The notes: generated by a model from the letters alone, not told the origin. A DNA stretch of 35,142 nt from Candidatus Gastranaerophilales bacterium (GCA_028278305.1 JANQEP010000139.1:1-35142), one strand, 5' to 3'; shown: positions 1-8,005, counted from the stretch's first letter. Numbers and translations are program-made.

Positions 1-24
1 ACATCTTCCAATTTTTTCTTTCAT
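1..24 (-). CDS. Start of a gene running off the left edge (8 codons)
   Basis: On the minus strand an AAAGGAGG ribosome binding site stands 7 nt before an ATG at position 24. The codons then read MKEKIGRC up to the window edge. The strong spacing argues for a real start; the product cannot be told from eight residues. The promoter-proximal sequence is duplicated at 10711-10798. Confidence 0.5.
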
Positions 25-99
25 AACTGTTCCTCCTTTATGATTTACAGTTATTATTTCAGGTTTTAACTTTTTTTCATTAAACTTTTAGCCACTACC
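12..99 (-). repeat. 88-bp direct repeat, copy A (leader, ribosome binding site and start codon)
   Basis: Positions 12-99 match 10711-10798 in the same orientation with one difference that I see (G at 63, A at 10762). Read on the minus strand it runs from a GGTAGTGGCTAA stretch through an AT-rich leader to AAAGGAGG and ATGAAAGAAAAA. This copy leads into an open frame that leaves the window; the other copy does not lead into a long gene. Confidence 0.9.
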
Positions 100-234
100 T
101 AATTTTTTAGCGTATTTAATGATACCTTTGCAGGTTTTGATAATGCTGCTGGTATTATGTAATACCAATTGTTTTACTGAAGTTTGGACTTTATATCTTC
201 TGAGATCGCCTCTAATCCAGCAAAAATGACTCTT
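88..234 (-). other. Open frame without a start codon; possible gene remnant
   Basis: Between the pilin-like gene and the partial gene at the edge, the minus strand has an open stretch of about 48 codons ending in KYAKKLGSG and a TAA at 88-90. There is no ATG and no ribosome binding site. Its stop codon falls inside the 88-bp duplicated segment, so it may be the tail of an old gene. Chance openness is equally possible. Confidence 0.2.
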
Positions 235-751
235 CTATACTTCCTGATTCTACAGTAATTTTTCCTGTTTTAAATATATAAATATCTAAAATATCTTCAT
301 CATCCGTGTTATTTCCATCACTGCCGGTAACATCGACTCTTATTCGGATACATTCTCCTGTTTCCCCGCTGGGACAATTAGCGGACTCAAAATCATTCTC
401 CATATTATACCATCTCATCCCATTCGTTGTTACTGCATTAGGCTTATCTGCACTCGGAGGAAAAGTAGAGCCAAAAGTATTCAGACAATTGCCGCTCGTA
501 TATCCTATTGTATTAACTTTACTGAAAAAATTGGCGCAAAACTTATTATTACCAAATTCTCCGCTGGGATACATAGAAACATCGTTGATTATTTCATTAA
601 TAACAGTTTCAACATTCTTAAAAGCTGACTTATACAATGTTTTAATTTTAGAATCTGTGGACTGAAATAGTATCGGTATACTTAAGGCGGCTATTATACC
701 GATTACTACTATTGTAGCGAGCATTTCACCAAAACTAAAACCTTTTTTCAT
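212..751 (-). CDS. Type IV pilin-like / type II secretion pseudopilin-like protein
   Basis: The protein begins MKKGFSFGEMLATIVVIGII, a class III (prepilin) signal. The short basic leader ends in Gly4. The mature protein would start with Phe, carry Glu at mature position 5, and continue as a hydrophobic helix that anchors it in the inner membrane and packs the filament core. A prepilin peptidase would cut after Gly4. I chose ATG 751 because GGAG lies 7 nt upstream; a GTG at 769 in the same frame has no such site. That gives 179 aa. Four cysteines in the globular part could pair. Stand-alone pilin-like genes with an SFGE/TLAE motif are common in gut Melainabacteria and relatives. Whether it is a pilus, secretion or uptake subunit cannot be told, as no assembly genes are nearby. 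Confidence 0.85.
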   Translation of the reverse strand: MKKGFSFGEMLATIVVIGIIAALSIPILFQSTDSKIKTLYKSAFKNVETVINEIINDVSMYPSGEFGNNKFCANFFSKVNTIGYTSGNCLNTFGSTFPPSADKPNAVTTNGMRWYNMENDFESANCPSGETGECIRIRVDVTGSDGNNTDDEDILDIYIFKTGKITVESGSIEESFLLD

Positions 752-832
752 ATTTTTTACTCCAAACACATAGTTTAAATAAAATTACAGTATAGTATTT
801 AATTCTATCATAATTTAAATACTGTTTCGAGG

Positions 833-1873
833 TCAAAATATTAACATACAATCACCATAGCTGTAAAAACGGTATTTTTTTCTCATAGCTTCCTCATACG
901 CCTGAAAAACAAAATTTTTTCCTGCAAATGCTGAAACAAGCATTAAAAGGGTTGATTTAGGCAGGTGAAAATTTGTAATTAATTTATCAGTTATTTTGAA
1001 TTCATACCCCGGATATATAAACAGATCACTCCATCCGCATAAAGAAGGTGATTCTAAGTTATCTTTAAAAGCAGTTTCCAGTGTCCTTACTGATGTAGTA
1101 CCTACTGCGACAATATTTTTTCCCTGTTTTTTAGTTTTTTTTATTATTTCTGCGGTAGTCTGCGGAACTTCATAATATTCCCTATCCATTTTATGTTCAA
1201 GAATATTATCTGCTCTGACAGGTTTAAAAGTTCCCAGTCCAACATTCAGGGAAACTTCACAGGTTTCAATGTTTTTTTCTTTTAATTTATCAAGGATTTC
1301 CCCGGTAAAATGAAGCCCTGCTGTTGGAGCAGCGACCGAGCCAGGATTTCGAGCATAAACAGTCTGGTATCTTTCAAAATCAAGATTTTTCACATCTTCA
1401 TCAGCTAAATTTCTCTCTATATAAGGAGGAAGCGGAATGTTTCCGGTTTTTTCAATAATCTGATTAAAATCCCCTTCATAAATAAGTTCAATCTTCCATT
1501 TTTGGTCTTCTTCCCGGGAAATAACCCTGGCTTTAAGCCTGTCTGAAAAGCATATTTCCGTAGACTTTTTCACTCTTTTTGAAGGTTTAATCAGCGCAGA
1601 CCATATTTTATCGGTTTGTTTTTCCAGGAGAAAAACCTCAATTTCCGCACCTGTTGATTTTTTACCAATAAGCCTGGCAGGAATCACTTTTGTATTATTC
1701 ATTACAAGAACATCATTTTCTGACAAATATTCTGTTATATTAAAAAATTTCCTGTGCTCAACAGTCTGGTTTTTGCGATCCAGCACCATTAATCCGGAAT
1801 GCCCTCTTTTTTCCGGGGGGAACTGGGCTATTAGTTCTTTTGAAAGCTCATAGTCAAACTCATCCAGCTTCAT
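833..1873 (-). CDS. queA: S-adenosylmethionine:tRNA ribosyltransferase-isomerase QueA
   Basis: QueA transfers and isomerises the ribosyl moiety of SAM onto 7-aminomethyl-7-deazaguanine in the wobble position of tRNA, making epoxyqueuosine; it acts in the cytoplasm. The 346 aa length is normal. Family signatures are visible in order: FDYELSKELIAQFP at the N-terminus, NNTKVIPARL near residue 60, GSVAAPTAGLHFT near 180, LNVGLGTFKPV near 210, VGTTSVRTLE near 260 and TNFHLPKSTLLMLVSAFAG near the end. The start ATG shares one base with the stop of the upstream GerMN gene (TAATG), so the two are translationally coupled. No other queuosine gene is in the window. Confidence 0.97.
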   Translation of the reverse strand: MKLDEFDYELSKELIAQFPPEKRGHSGLMVLDRKNQTVEHRKFFNITEYLSENDVLVMNNTKVIPARLIGKKSTGAEIEVFLLEKQTDKIWSALIKPSKRVKKSTEICFSDRLKARVISREEDQKWKIELIYEGDFNQIIEKTGNIPLPPYIERNLADEDVKNLDFERYQTVYARNPGSVAAPTAGLHFTGEILDKLKEKNIETCEVSLNVGLGTFKPVRADNILEHKMDREYYEVPQTTAEIIKKTKKQGKNIVAVGTTSVRTLETAFKDNLESPSLCGWSDLFIYPGYEFKITDKLITNFHLPKSTLLMLVSAFAGKNFVFQAYEEAMRKKYRFYSYGDCMLIF

Positions 1874-2412
1874 TAAATATTCTGCCCCCTGCTCAGGTTT
1901 CCGGATAGAGGTTGAGGGATCATAACTCCTTCTCCTCCGATATGTTTAACCTGTTCTCCTTCGAGTTCAAGATAAACAGGTTTTTTATCCGCGGAATCAA
2001 GAGCTGTATTAACCAGCTGTTGTAATCTTAAAGTCATACTGGCTGAACCCCCGCCTTTTTCAAATTCCCGGGAAAGGTTTATGATTATTCTTTCAGGAGT
2101 TTCTTTTAATTCTATAAGTTCTGTTTTTACAGGAATTTCAGTGCTATACCCCAGTTTTTTTTCGTTATTCTCAGGACCTCTGAGTAATTCACCGAGGGCT
2201 ACTTTAAGTCTGTCTTCTTTTTCATATATTTTTCTTCTTACAGACAATAGTTTGAGATCATTATCAAATGTTCTTACAAAATATACTGTGACAGAATTTT
2301 TATCTGTAAATACTTCCCTGTCTTTTTTTATAAAATTAGAAATAGTTATAATAGGAACCAGAGTTACTATCAGCAAGATAGCTGTTATTAGTATAGTTCT
2401 CTTTATTTTCAT
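1873..2412 (-). CDS. GerMN-domain membrane-anchored protein
   Basis: This 179-aa protein starts with a basic N-terminus and one hydrophobic segment (about residues 5-28), so it is probably anchored in the membrane or exported. The rest matches the GerMN fold: a VTVYFV strand, LKVALGELLRGP, GYSTEIP, then INLSREF, a GGGS turn, LRLQQLVNTAL and a final LEGEQVKHIGGEG. GerMN domains occur in sporulation GerM and in many non-sporulating envelope proteins; the molecular role is not settled. I chose ATG 2412, with GAGG 7 nt upstream, over ATG 2436, which has no ribosome binding site. The stop overlaps the queA start by one base. A long inverted repeat lies just upstream (2445-2513). Confidence 0.8.
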   Translation of the reverse strand: MKIKRTILITAILLIVTLVPIITISNFIKKDREVFTDKNSVTVYFVRTFDNDLKLLSVRRKIYEKEDRLKVALGELLRGPENNEKKLGYSTEIPVKTELIELKETPERIIINLSREFEKGGGSASMTLRLQQLVNTALDSADKKPVYLELEGEQVKHIGGEGVMIPQPLSGNLSRGQNI

Positions 2413-2444
2413 TTTATCCTCTCTTATAAAAGACATTAATTATA

Positions 2445-2513
2445 AATGAGTTTTTCTATGCTAATTTTATCACTAATAATATTTTTAGATAACAGGGTAA
2501 AGAAAAACTCATT
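2445..2513. promoter_or_regulatory. Long inverted repeat upstream of the GerMN-queA operon
   Basis: AATGAGTTTTTCT (2445-2457) is perfectly complementary to AGAAAAACTCATT (2501-2513), a 13-bp stem around a 43-nt AT-rich loop that itself holds a small nested palindrome. It sits 33 nt upstream of the GerMN start. It could be an operator, a leader hairpin or a decayed repeat; only the symmetry is seen. Confidence 0.4.
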
Positions 2514-2553
2514 ATGCAACATTTACCAAAAAATATAAAAAAGGATTTTTTTA

Positions 2554-2796
2554 CAGGGCTATTCAATTCTAAATTAGACAAACTAAGCTTAAACTGTCAC
2601 CCCGTGCTTGCGGATTGCTCGCAGAGAGTGAACGAAACTCGTTTAATGCGAGCAATCAAGCTGACACGGGGTCTATGTAAAAATCATTAATATGCGATAA
2701 ATCAAGGTTGAATATATGCCCCCGTGTCAAGCACGGGGCAGGCTTCTCAAGTGCGGCATGACGTTATTAGCTTAAAATTAGAATTGAATTACCCTG
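2554..2796. repeat. Palindromic intergenic element (about 243 bp) with inverted ends
   Basis: The ends are inverted copies: CAGGGCTATTCAATTCT (2554-2570) against the complement of 2780-2796, with two differences. Similarity continues inward (AAGCTTAAACTGTCA against AAGCTAATAACGTCA). Inside are further hairpins: GATTGCTCGCA pairs with TGCGAGCAATC, and CCCCGTG pairs with CACGGGG across five bases. It is more GC-rich than its flanks and has no transposase, so it looks like a MITE or nested REP-type element. The right end overlaps the 3' end of a short secreted-protein ORF, and that ORF's stop codon lies within it. Confidence 0.75.
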
Positions 2797-2881
2797 GCTC
2801 TAACTCGATCTCTTCAATTGCACTTGCTTGCGGTATGCTATATATGATAGTTACAAATATAATAATTAAAAATTTTTTCAT
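2789..2881 (-). pseudogene. Truncated secreted-protein gene (30 codons, signal peptide only)
   Basis: An ATG at 2881 directly follows the stop of the upstream gene (TAAATG). It encodes MKKFLIIIFVTIIYSIPQAS, then AIEEIELEPG and a TAA. This is a textbook Sec signal peptide: two lysines, a hydrophobic core and an ASA cleavage site after residue 21, followed by only nine mature residues. The stop codon and last codons are made by the end of the palindromic element at 2554-2796. I infer that a longer exported or periplasmic protein was cut short by that element. A genuine tiny exported peptide is the alternative. Confidence 0.55.
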
Positions 2882-3151
2882 TTAAGCCTGTATATTTAAT
2901 TTTCCCCCAATTTTTCCATTAATTGCATCTTTGCCTAATGCACCGAATTTAAGTCCGCTAAGTCCATACCTGAAATTTTCCCTTGCAACCGGCATATAGG
3001 TAGGGTCTATAAATGCACCATGATTTTCTGTCAAAGTTTTTTGAGTTGGTACCATAGAAGTAATACGCTGACTTGGAGCAAGTCCGCTTTGTTCCACTGC
3101 CTGTGATGCATGATGAGCCAAGCCTAAAAAAGACACATTATTTATATCCAT
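2882..3151 (-). CDS. Small protein of unknown function (89 aa)
   Basis: No family is recognised. I chose ATG 3151, with GAGGG 8 nt upstream, over ATG 3175, which has no ribosome binding site. The protein starts MDINNVSFLGLAHHAS, has no signal peptide or membrane segment, and ends with a Gly-rich FGALGKDAINGKIGGKLNIQA-like tail. It is directly followed, with no gap, by the truncated secreted-protein ORF, so the two were probably translated together. It may be a lineage-specific protein. Confidence 0.55.
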   Translation of the reverse strand: MDINNVSFLGLAHHASQAVEQSGLAPSQRITSMVPTQKTLTENHGAFIDPTYMPVARENFRYGLSGLKFGALGKDAINGKIGGKLNIQA

Positions 3152-3320
3152 GTACAAACCCTCGCTTGTTTTCATTATTATAACTTTATTTTCAGATGAA
3201 AATAATACTTTTTGATAAAAATTTACAAAAAATTAACATATTATAATAAATTAATATGTTTAGGGTAAAATTATGTATTCTTTTACGAAACCTCGTTAGG
3301 TTATGAGACCACTTCTAAGA

Positions 3321-3340
3321 ATTTTTTATTACTTCCTTAT
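3321..3340 (-). repeat. Half copy of the ~55-bp palindromic repeat family
   Basis: ATTTTTTATTACTTCCTTAT matches one arm of the full copies at 5428-5483 and 28550-28603. It lies 28 nt past the rlmH stop. The other arm is absent. Confidence 0.7.
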
Positions 3341-3349
3341 CATAAAGTG

Positions 3350-3367
3350 CTGAAAATTAATTTTCAG
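3350..3367. terminator. Perfect 18-bp palindrome just past rlmH
   Basis: CTGAAAATTAATTTTCAG begins two bases after the rlmH stop codon and is flanked by TTTATG/CATAAA, which extends the symmetry. It could serve as an AT-rich terminator hairpin. There is no uninterrupted T-tract, so function is uncertain. Confidence 0.35.
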
Positions 3368-3368
3368 T

Positions 3369-3839
3369 TTATTTATGATAGGGCTCATTTTGAAGGATTT
3401 TAAAAGCCCTGTAAACCTGCTCAATCAAAATGAGACGCATTAACTGGTGTGGAAACGTCATCTCTGAAAAACTCAACGACAGGTCAGCTCTTTTTTTTAT
3501 TTCATCAGCTAACCCCTCAGAGCTCCCTATTATAAAAGCAATCCGGTTTATTCCCTGCAAAAAAATTTCTTTCAGCTTTTGAGCGAACTTTTCAGAGCTT
3601 AATTTCTCGCCTTTTCTGTCCAGTACAATCACATAAGTGTTTTGCTTTATGTTATTAAAAATTTTTTCTGCTTCTTTTTCGAGAATTTTTTCCGTAGAAG
3701 TATATGTATTCAGTTCTTGCGCGGGAATTTCAGTTACTTTTACCGAAGAATAAGCAGATATGCGCTTTAAAAACTCATCAATCCCCGCTTTTATATATTT
3801 TTCCTTTATTTTTCCCACGGAAATTATATTTATGTTCAT
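3369..3839 (-). CDS. rlmH: 23S rRNA (pseudouridine-1915 N3)-methyltransferase RlmH
   Basis: RlmH is a small SPOUT-fold methyltransferase that modifies pseudouridine 1915 in helix 69 of 23S rRNA on the assembled ribosome. The 156 aa length is standard. The SAM-binding knot is seen as IAFIIGSSEGLADEI, followed by LSLSFSEMTFPHQLMRLIL and EQVYRAFKI. The protein ends with the conserved NEPYHK tail, which is catalytically important in the family. The usual GG in the SAM loop is GS here, a mild variant. It is downstream of the GT2 gene by about 115 nt and probably has its own promoter. Confidence 0.97.
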   Translation of the reverse strand: MNINIISVGKIKEKYIKAGIDEFLKRISAYSSVKVTEIPAQELNTYTSTEKILEKEAEKIFNNIKQNTYVIVLDRKGEKLSSEKFAQKLKEIFLQGINRIAFIIGSSEGLADEIKKRADLSLSFSEMTFPHQLMRLILIEQVYRAFKILQNEPYHK

Positions 3840-3954
3840 TTTTTATCCGGCTCTTCCCGCCTGTCAGTACATTTTTAGCTATCCTGAACCTGTTATGTAA
3901 AGCAGATGTTGTTTGTCAGCTAACGTGTTTTTAGTATCTCAGCAATAAAAATCT

Positions 3955-5304
3955 TTACTGGTCGACCTGCTCAATCAGCGCGTTTGGATCAGGGATTTCT
4001 GCGCCATGATCTGTTTTACCCCAGTCCATTGTCCGTTTTGCGAAAATTATTTTAAGCACAATATAAGACACCATAGGTACCCAGATAATTATCATGTAAA
4101 TTCCTGTTTCTATGCTTTGCTTTACGGTTTTTAATATTGAAAACCGCTTGTATTTCTTAATACTGTAAAGCAGTCCTGTTTCAAAAAACAAAAATAATGC
4201 CGGTAATAACATAAGTGTATAGAGGATATTATCTTCTACACCCCTGACAAACCTGAATCCCTGGATTAAATACTCCGATAATAACCATACAGGAAAGATA
4301 AACTTGGAAATAAACGCTAACATATCTATGGTTACTCTTAAAGAAATTTTCCTTGAAGTTAAAATTTCCGGGGAATGGTCAAGATACCTTCTTATACTGC
4401 CTTCTATCCATCTTCTTCTTTGTCTTAGAAGCGGTAAAAAGCTTGTTATTCCTTCTTCATAAACATTAATATTTTCCGCAAATCTTACATCCCAGCCTTT
4501 AAGATGAAGCCGTGTGGAAAGATCAAGATCATCAGTAATGCTGTAATTATTCCATCCGCCTACATCCAGCATTGCAGACCTTCTTACAAGCTGACCGTTG
4601 CCTCTTAGCTCAACAGCCCCTTTAATGGAGTCCCTGTTTGACTGAAAATGGGTATCAAGAATATATTCATTATCCTGACACCTTGTAAGTAAATTAGTCT
4701 CTCTATTGGCTATAATTTTTCTTGCCTGAACCGCTCCAACTTCGGGTTCTGCAAAGTAAGGAAGAATTTTTTTAAGAAAATCAGGCTCTATTCTTGCATC
4801 AGCATCAAATACACAGATTATTTCTCCTTTTGTAATTGATAATGAGTCATTCATTACCGCGGACTTGCCGGGAAAAGAGTTTTTATCCCTTATAAAACAG
4901 CTTACCCCAGGGTATTTTGAGCTTATCTTTTTTATTACTTCTGCTGTTGAATCCTCGCTTCTATCATCCACCACCAGAATTTCATAATTTCTATAATCAA
5001 GGGTTAAAATATTTTTTATGGTATTTTCTATTACTTTTTCTTCATTATGAGCAGGAACAACTATACTCACAAAAGGCTCATAATTCAGGTCTTCCAGGGT
5101 TTTTCCCTTGTAAACACCTTTTTGAATAAGTTTTTTTATTTTTCTTTTTTTATGAAAATCAGCTGCATGTATTAAGAATGCGTATGTAATCATAAATGCA
5201 AACAGTACGTATATTGCCGATTGAATAGGTAAATATTTCTGGAAAATAAACAGAATTATCCATGAAAGGACCAGTAATATTGATAAAATTATTCTGTTCT
5301 TCAT
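3955..5304 (-). CDS. Membrane GT2 glycosyltransferase (PgaC/BcsA-like, processive type)
   Basis: The 449-aa protein has two N-terminal membrane segments (about residues 4-48), a cytoplasmic GT-A domain and C-terminal membrane segments (about 325-425). Catalytic motifs are all present: SIVVPAHNEE near residue 80, DDRSEDST near 113, DAD at 167-169 for the nucleotide-sugar metal, TDDLDL near 257 and QRRRW at 295-299. TDD plus Q-x-x-R-W is typical of processive synthases such as poly-N-acetylglucosamine or hyaluronan synthase, which polymerise and export a sugar chain through the inner membrane. No partner such as a deacetylase or outer-membrane porin is next to it. The next gene upstream is another glycosyltransferase, so a shared glycan or glycolipid product is plausible. 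The sugar used cannot be predicted. Confidence 0.88.
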   Translation of the reverse strand: MKNRIILSILLVLSWIILFIFQKYLPIQSAIYVLFAFMITYAFLIHAADFHKKRKIKKLIQKGVYKGKTLEDLNYEPFVSIVVPAHNEEKVIENTIKNILTLDYRNYEILVVDDRSEDSTAEVIKKISSKYPGVSCFIRDKNSFPGKSAVMNDSLSITKGEIICVFDADARIEPDFLKKILPYFAEPEVGAVQARKIIANRETNLLTRCQDNEYILDTHFQSNRDSIKGAVELRGNGQLVRRSAMLDVGGWNNYSITDDLDLSTRLHLKGWDVRFAENINVYEEGITSFLPLLRQRRRWIEGSIRRYLDHSPEILTSRKISLRVTIDMLAFISKFIFPVWLLSEYLIQGFRFVRGVEDNILYTLMLLPALFLFFETGLLYSIKKYKRFSILKTVKQSIETGIYMIIIWVPMVSYIVLKIIFAKRTMDWGKTDHGAEIPDPNALIEQVDQ

Positions 5305-5427
5305 TATCCTGCCCTTTTTTATAAATTATCTGAATCATTAAAATTATTTATCACATTCTAAACAAGATTTAGCAATATTGCAATTGTTTTGGCTGGTCTT
5401 CTTTTCTGAATCAACTGTCGAAAATCA

Positions 5428-5483
5428 TTAAGGAAGTAATAAAAAATTTTAAAATGCGTAAGTTTTTATTATTTACCCCTTAA
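5428..5483 (+). repeat. Full copy of the ~55-bp palindromic repeat family
   Basis: It runs from TTAAGGAAGTAATAAAAAAT through a TTTTAAAATGCGTAAG core to TTTTTATTATTTACCCCTTAA. The two ends are imperfect inverted copies of each other. It lies between two minus-strand glycosyltransferase genes and contains the TAA stop of the upstream one (5480-5482). Confidence 0.85.
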
Positions 5484-6667
5484 TAACACTGCAACCGGCT
5501 GTAATAATCTTTTATAACTTCAATAACCTTATTCCTGCCCTGAATTTCCCGGGCAAGTTCCCTGAATTTTTGAGATTTTTCCTTATAAACAGATTCATTT
5601 GAAATTTTTTGTATGGCTTCACTTAATTTTTTAGGGGAAAAATCACTGTATTCTATTCTCAGGGAAGTTTGCAGCTCTTCCATGCGCAGGGCGTTGTTTT
5701 CCTGCTCTATTTGCTTATAATCAGGAATTACTATGGAAGGCTTGCCAAGTGTCAAAAGTTCCATTGCAGTACTGTGTCCCGCCTGGGTTATTACAAAATC
5801 AGCAGCATTCAAATAAGGTGCAATATTAGATATAAATCCCCGTATTCTCAAATTTTCAGGAAGCTCACCAACTTCAAAACCGGCAAATACGTCAAAATGA
5901 AAATCAGGAAATCTTTTTGCTGTTTCAATAACCGTATCCAGAAGGGGTTTTCTGTAAGCATGCCCGCCAAGCATAACTGCTACATATTTTTCAGCAGGCT
6001 TTTCAATTTCCTCAAGTTTATCCGGGTCAAAGCAAATAAGCGGACCTGCAAACCGTGTACGCTTTTTTACCTTAAAATTCTCGCTCAGGTTGTGCAGACA
6101 AACCGTATAAGGAGGAGGAAAGTCAGGGATCATGATTTCCTCGGCTGAACTTAGCCAGGTTTTCATAAGCCAGTCAAAAGACTTGCCAAAAACACGTATT
6201 AAAGCGGAATCTTTTGCAAAAAACGGGTAAAATGCGCTCTGGTTAGTAATTACAATACATGGCAGGCTAAGCCTGTCAGCCGCCATAACCGGCGCAAGCC
6301 TTCCGTCTGCTATAACACAGGATGCGCCATGTTCTCTTATTGCCTCTATTTCTTTGGATATAATGTTATTAAATGTCAAAGCGCCCGAGTGGTTTTTTAT
6401 TATGGTCTTTTTAACGTCAAAAGTCCCCTTTGCGCCGATTATTTTAAATTCATGGGGCAGTTCCACGCAGTTATATCCTGCTGTTTTAAACCTGTCCAGC
6501 GCATAGCTGTAGGATCCTATTATTACTTCTTCTTTTGACAGCTCCTTTGCAATAGCCATTGCCCTGCTGGAGTGCCCGAAACCTTCGCTGCTGAACGACA
6601 AATACACTTTATGATCAGGTATAAATTTTTTCTTCTTTTTAATTATTGGCGCGTCAAATATTTGCAA
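5480..6667 (-). CDS. GT-B glycosyltransferase, MurG/MJ1255-like
   Basis: The 395-aa protein has a GT-B layout. The N-terminal half has a glycine-rich loop (YLSFSSEGFGHSSRAMAIAKEL, about residues 23-44, the acceptor/phosphate loop in MurG-type enzymes). The C-terminal half has YVAVMLGGHAYRK and the donor-binding motif ITQAGHSTAMELLTLGKPS, then a loop rich in acidic and amide residues (YKQIEQENNA). This pattern is seen in GT28 and in the MJ1255 group. Activated sugar nucleotide is the likely donor; the acceptor, lipid or glycan, is unknown. There is no membrane segment, so it should act at the inner face of the membrane. The start is a TTG at 6667 with only a weak AGG upstream, and a basic run KKKKK follows. 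The TAA lies within a palindromic repeat. Confidence 0.8.
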   Translation of the reverse strand: MQIFDAPIIKKKKKFIPDHKVYLSFSSEGFGHSSRAMAIAKELSKEEVIIGSYSYALDRFKTAGYNCVELPHEFKIIGAKGTFDVKKTIIKNHSGALTFNNIISKEIEAIREHGASCVIADGRLAPVMAADRLSLPCIVITNQSAFYPFFAKDSALIRVFGKSFDWLMKTWLSSAEEIMIPDFPPPYTVCLHNLSENFKVKKRTRFAGPLICFDPDKLEEIEKPAEKYVAVMLGGHAYRKPLLDTVIETAKRFPDFHFDVFAGFEVGELPENLRIRGFISNIAPYLNAADFVITQAGHSTAMELLTLGKPSIVIPDYKQIEQENNALRMEELQTSLRIEYSDFSPKKLSEAIQKISNESVYKEKSQKFRELAREIQGRNKVIEVIKDYYSRLQCY

Positions 6668-6856
6668 TAGTTTTAACCTGCAGGTTATTTCTTCCTTTAA
6701 TATACAGCAAAAACAAAATATAAATTTTTGTTCCGAAATCTTAATGTTTATGCAAAATTTTACCGGTAATTTTAAAAAAATAATATCTATTGAAATTACT
6801 TATTTTTACTCTCTCACAAAATCAATAAAAAAATTTATTTGCGAGCTTTATTTCTA

Positions 6857-8005
6857 TTAACCATACCGTTTATTCAAATCCAAAAAATTCTCATCGGGCC
6901 ATGGATATTCAGGGACAGTCCTTTCGGTTTTTATTTCCTGAGGTTCAGGCAGGTTTAATTTTTTCCCGACCAGCTTGACCGGATAAAATCTTACATTTCC
7001 CAAATGAAAATGACTTATGTAATTAAGTAAAATTGAACCGTCCAGATCGATTCTTTTAGACTTGGTGTATACAATAACTTTTGACTCTTCGTATAATGTT
7101 TGATAATATCTATCGTCCTTTATTCGGGTTTCTCCAAGTTTAGTATCCAGAGGGGCAAAATTATAAGCCCTGCCCATATAACCAATTTCTCTATTATAGA
7201 CTTCGATATTTTTTATATCTTCATCTTTTTCTTTTAAAGAGTCTTCTCCTTCTTCCTCTATTACTTTTTTCTCTAGTTTCTTATAAATTTTGTTTCCCAT
7301 GTTTGTCTCCATATCCTGAATTTGATATTTATCATCCAATCCTTCAGGGAAATTCATAAATAAAATATTTGGCTTACCGTTTTTTACTAAGGGTAAAAAG
7401 GTATAAATCGTATTTGCCATCATTTCGTAATATTTATTTCTTTTTCCCTCAGCTTTTTCAAGCAGTATGTTTTTCTTATCTTCATCTTTTTCCATGTCAG
7501 CTTTACGCTCAAATTCTCTTGCTTCTTCAAAATAACGATGGAATGGATGAAGTGAAATTGTTATGTCTGAGATACATTCACTATCATTAACTATCTTTTC
7601 AGCTGCCCTCTGTGCGAATTTATTTTTCGGACTCCAGCCGGCTGTGGTTAGACTAAACTTTGTCCCTGTTTTTTCATAAAACAGCCTGGCGGCATCGTGA
7701 ATATCGCGATATACGGGGTTTCCTTTTTCATCAGTTAGTCCTGTAGAACTCTTGAAAAGCATTGGATCTGAGTCAATAAAAGGGTATATTACATTTTCTG
7801 AATATGCATTATCACCAAGTCTAAACGGGTTAAACCCTAACCTTTCTTTGAGTTCCCCCATTCCATTTGCTATTGCCTCAAAGTTTTTCCAGCTCATTGT
7901 TGTAATTTTACGCTCTGAATCAGCTCCGCAGTGACCACAGTGATGAGAACAACCCCTTTGAAGAAGTATAGAATCCATATGATCAGCAACAAAATTTATT
8001 ATCAT
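6857..8005 (-). CDS. Radical SAM-like protein (no SPASM domain)
   Basis: A C-x3-C-x2-C motif, RGCSHHCGHCGADS (Cys19, 23 and 26 from ATG 8005), is the iron-sulfur/SAM signature of the radical SAM superfamily. The rest (382 aa) reads as a partial TIM barrel with a FRLGDNAYSENVIYPF strand/turn and a charged helical insertion near residues 165-200 (ERKADMEKDEDKKN). Only one other cysteine follows, so there is no SPASM or twitch auxiliary-cluster domain. The substrate is unknown. The start is uncertain: TTG 8023, ATG 8005 and ATG 7978 are in frame and none has a good ribosome binding site. With ATG 8005 the gene overlaps the upstream small gene by 23 nt, which suggests translational coupling. It is preceded by an unknown 110-aa protein and followed by a 190-bp gap. 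Confidence 0.75.
   Translation of the reverse strand: MIINFVADHMDSILLQRGCSHHCGHCGADSERKITTMSWKNFEAIANGMGELKERLGFNPFRLGDNAYSENVIYPFIDSDPMLFKSSTGLTDEKGNPVYRDIHDAARLFYEKTGTKFSLTTAGWSPKNKFAQRAAEKIVNDSECISDITISLHPFHRYFEEAREFERKADMEKDEDKKNILLEKAEGKRNKYYEMMANTIYTFLPLVKNGKPNILFMNFPEGLDDKYQIQDMETNMGNKIYKKLEKKVIEEEGEDSLKEKDEDIKNIEVYNREIGYMGRAYNFAPLDTKLGETRIKDDRYYQTLYEESKVIVYTKSKRIDLDGSILLNYISHFHLGNVRFYPVKLVGKKLNLPEPQEIKTERTVPEYPWPDENFLDLNKRYG

Noticed and set aside
306-665. 119-codon plus-strand frame over the pilin-like gene
   Set aside because: The minus-strand gene has a clear class III signal and ribosome binding site; the plus-strand frame is its shadow.
2081-2449. 122-codon plus-strand frame over the GerMN gene
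   Set aside because: A hydrophobic shadow of the coding strand, which carries recognisable GerMN motifs.
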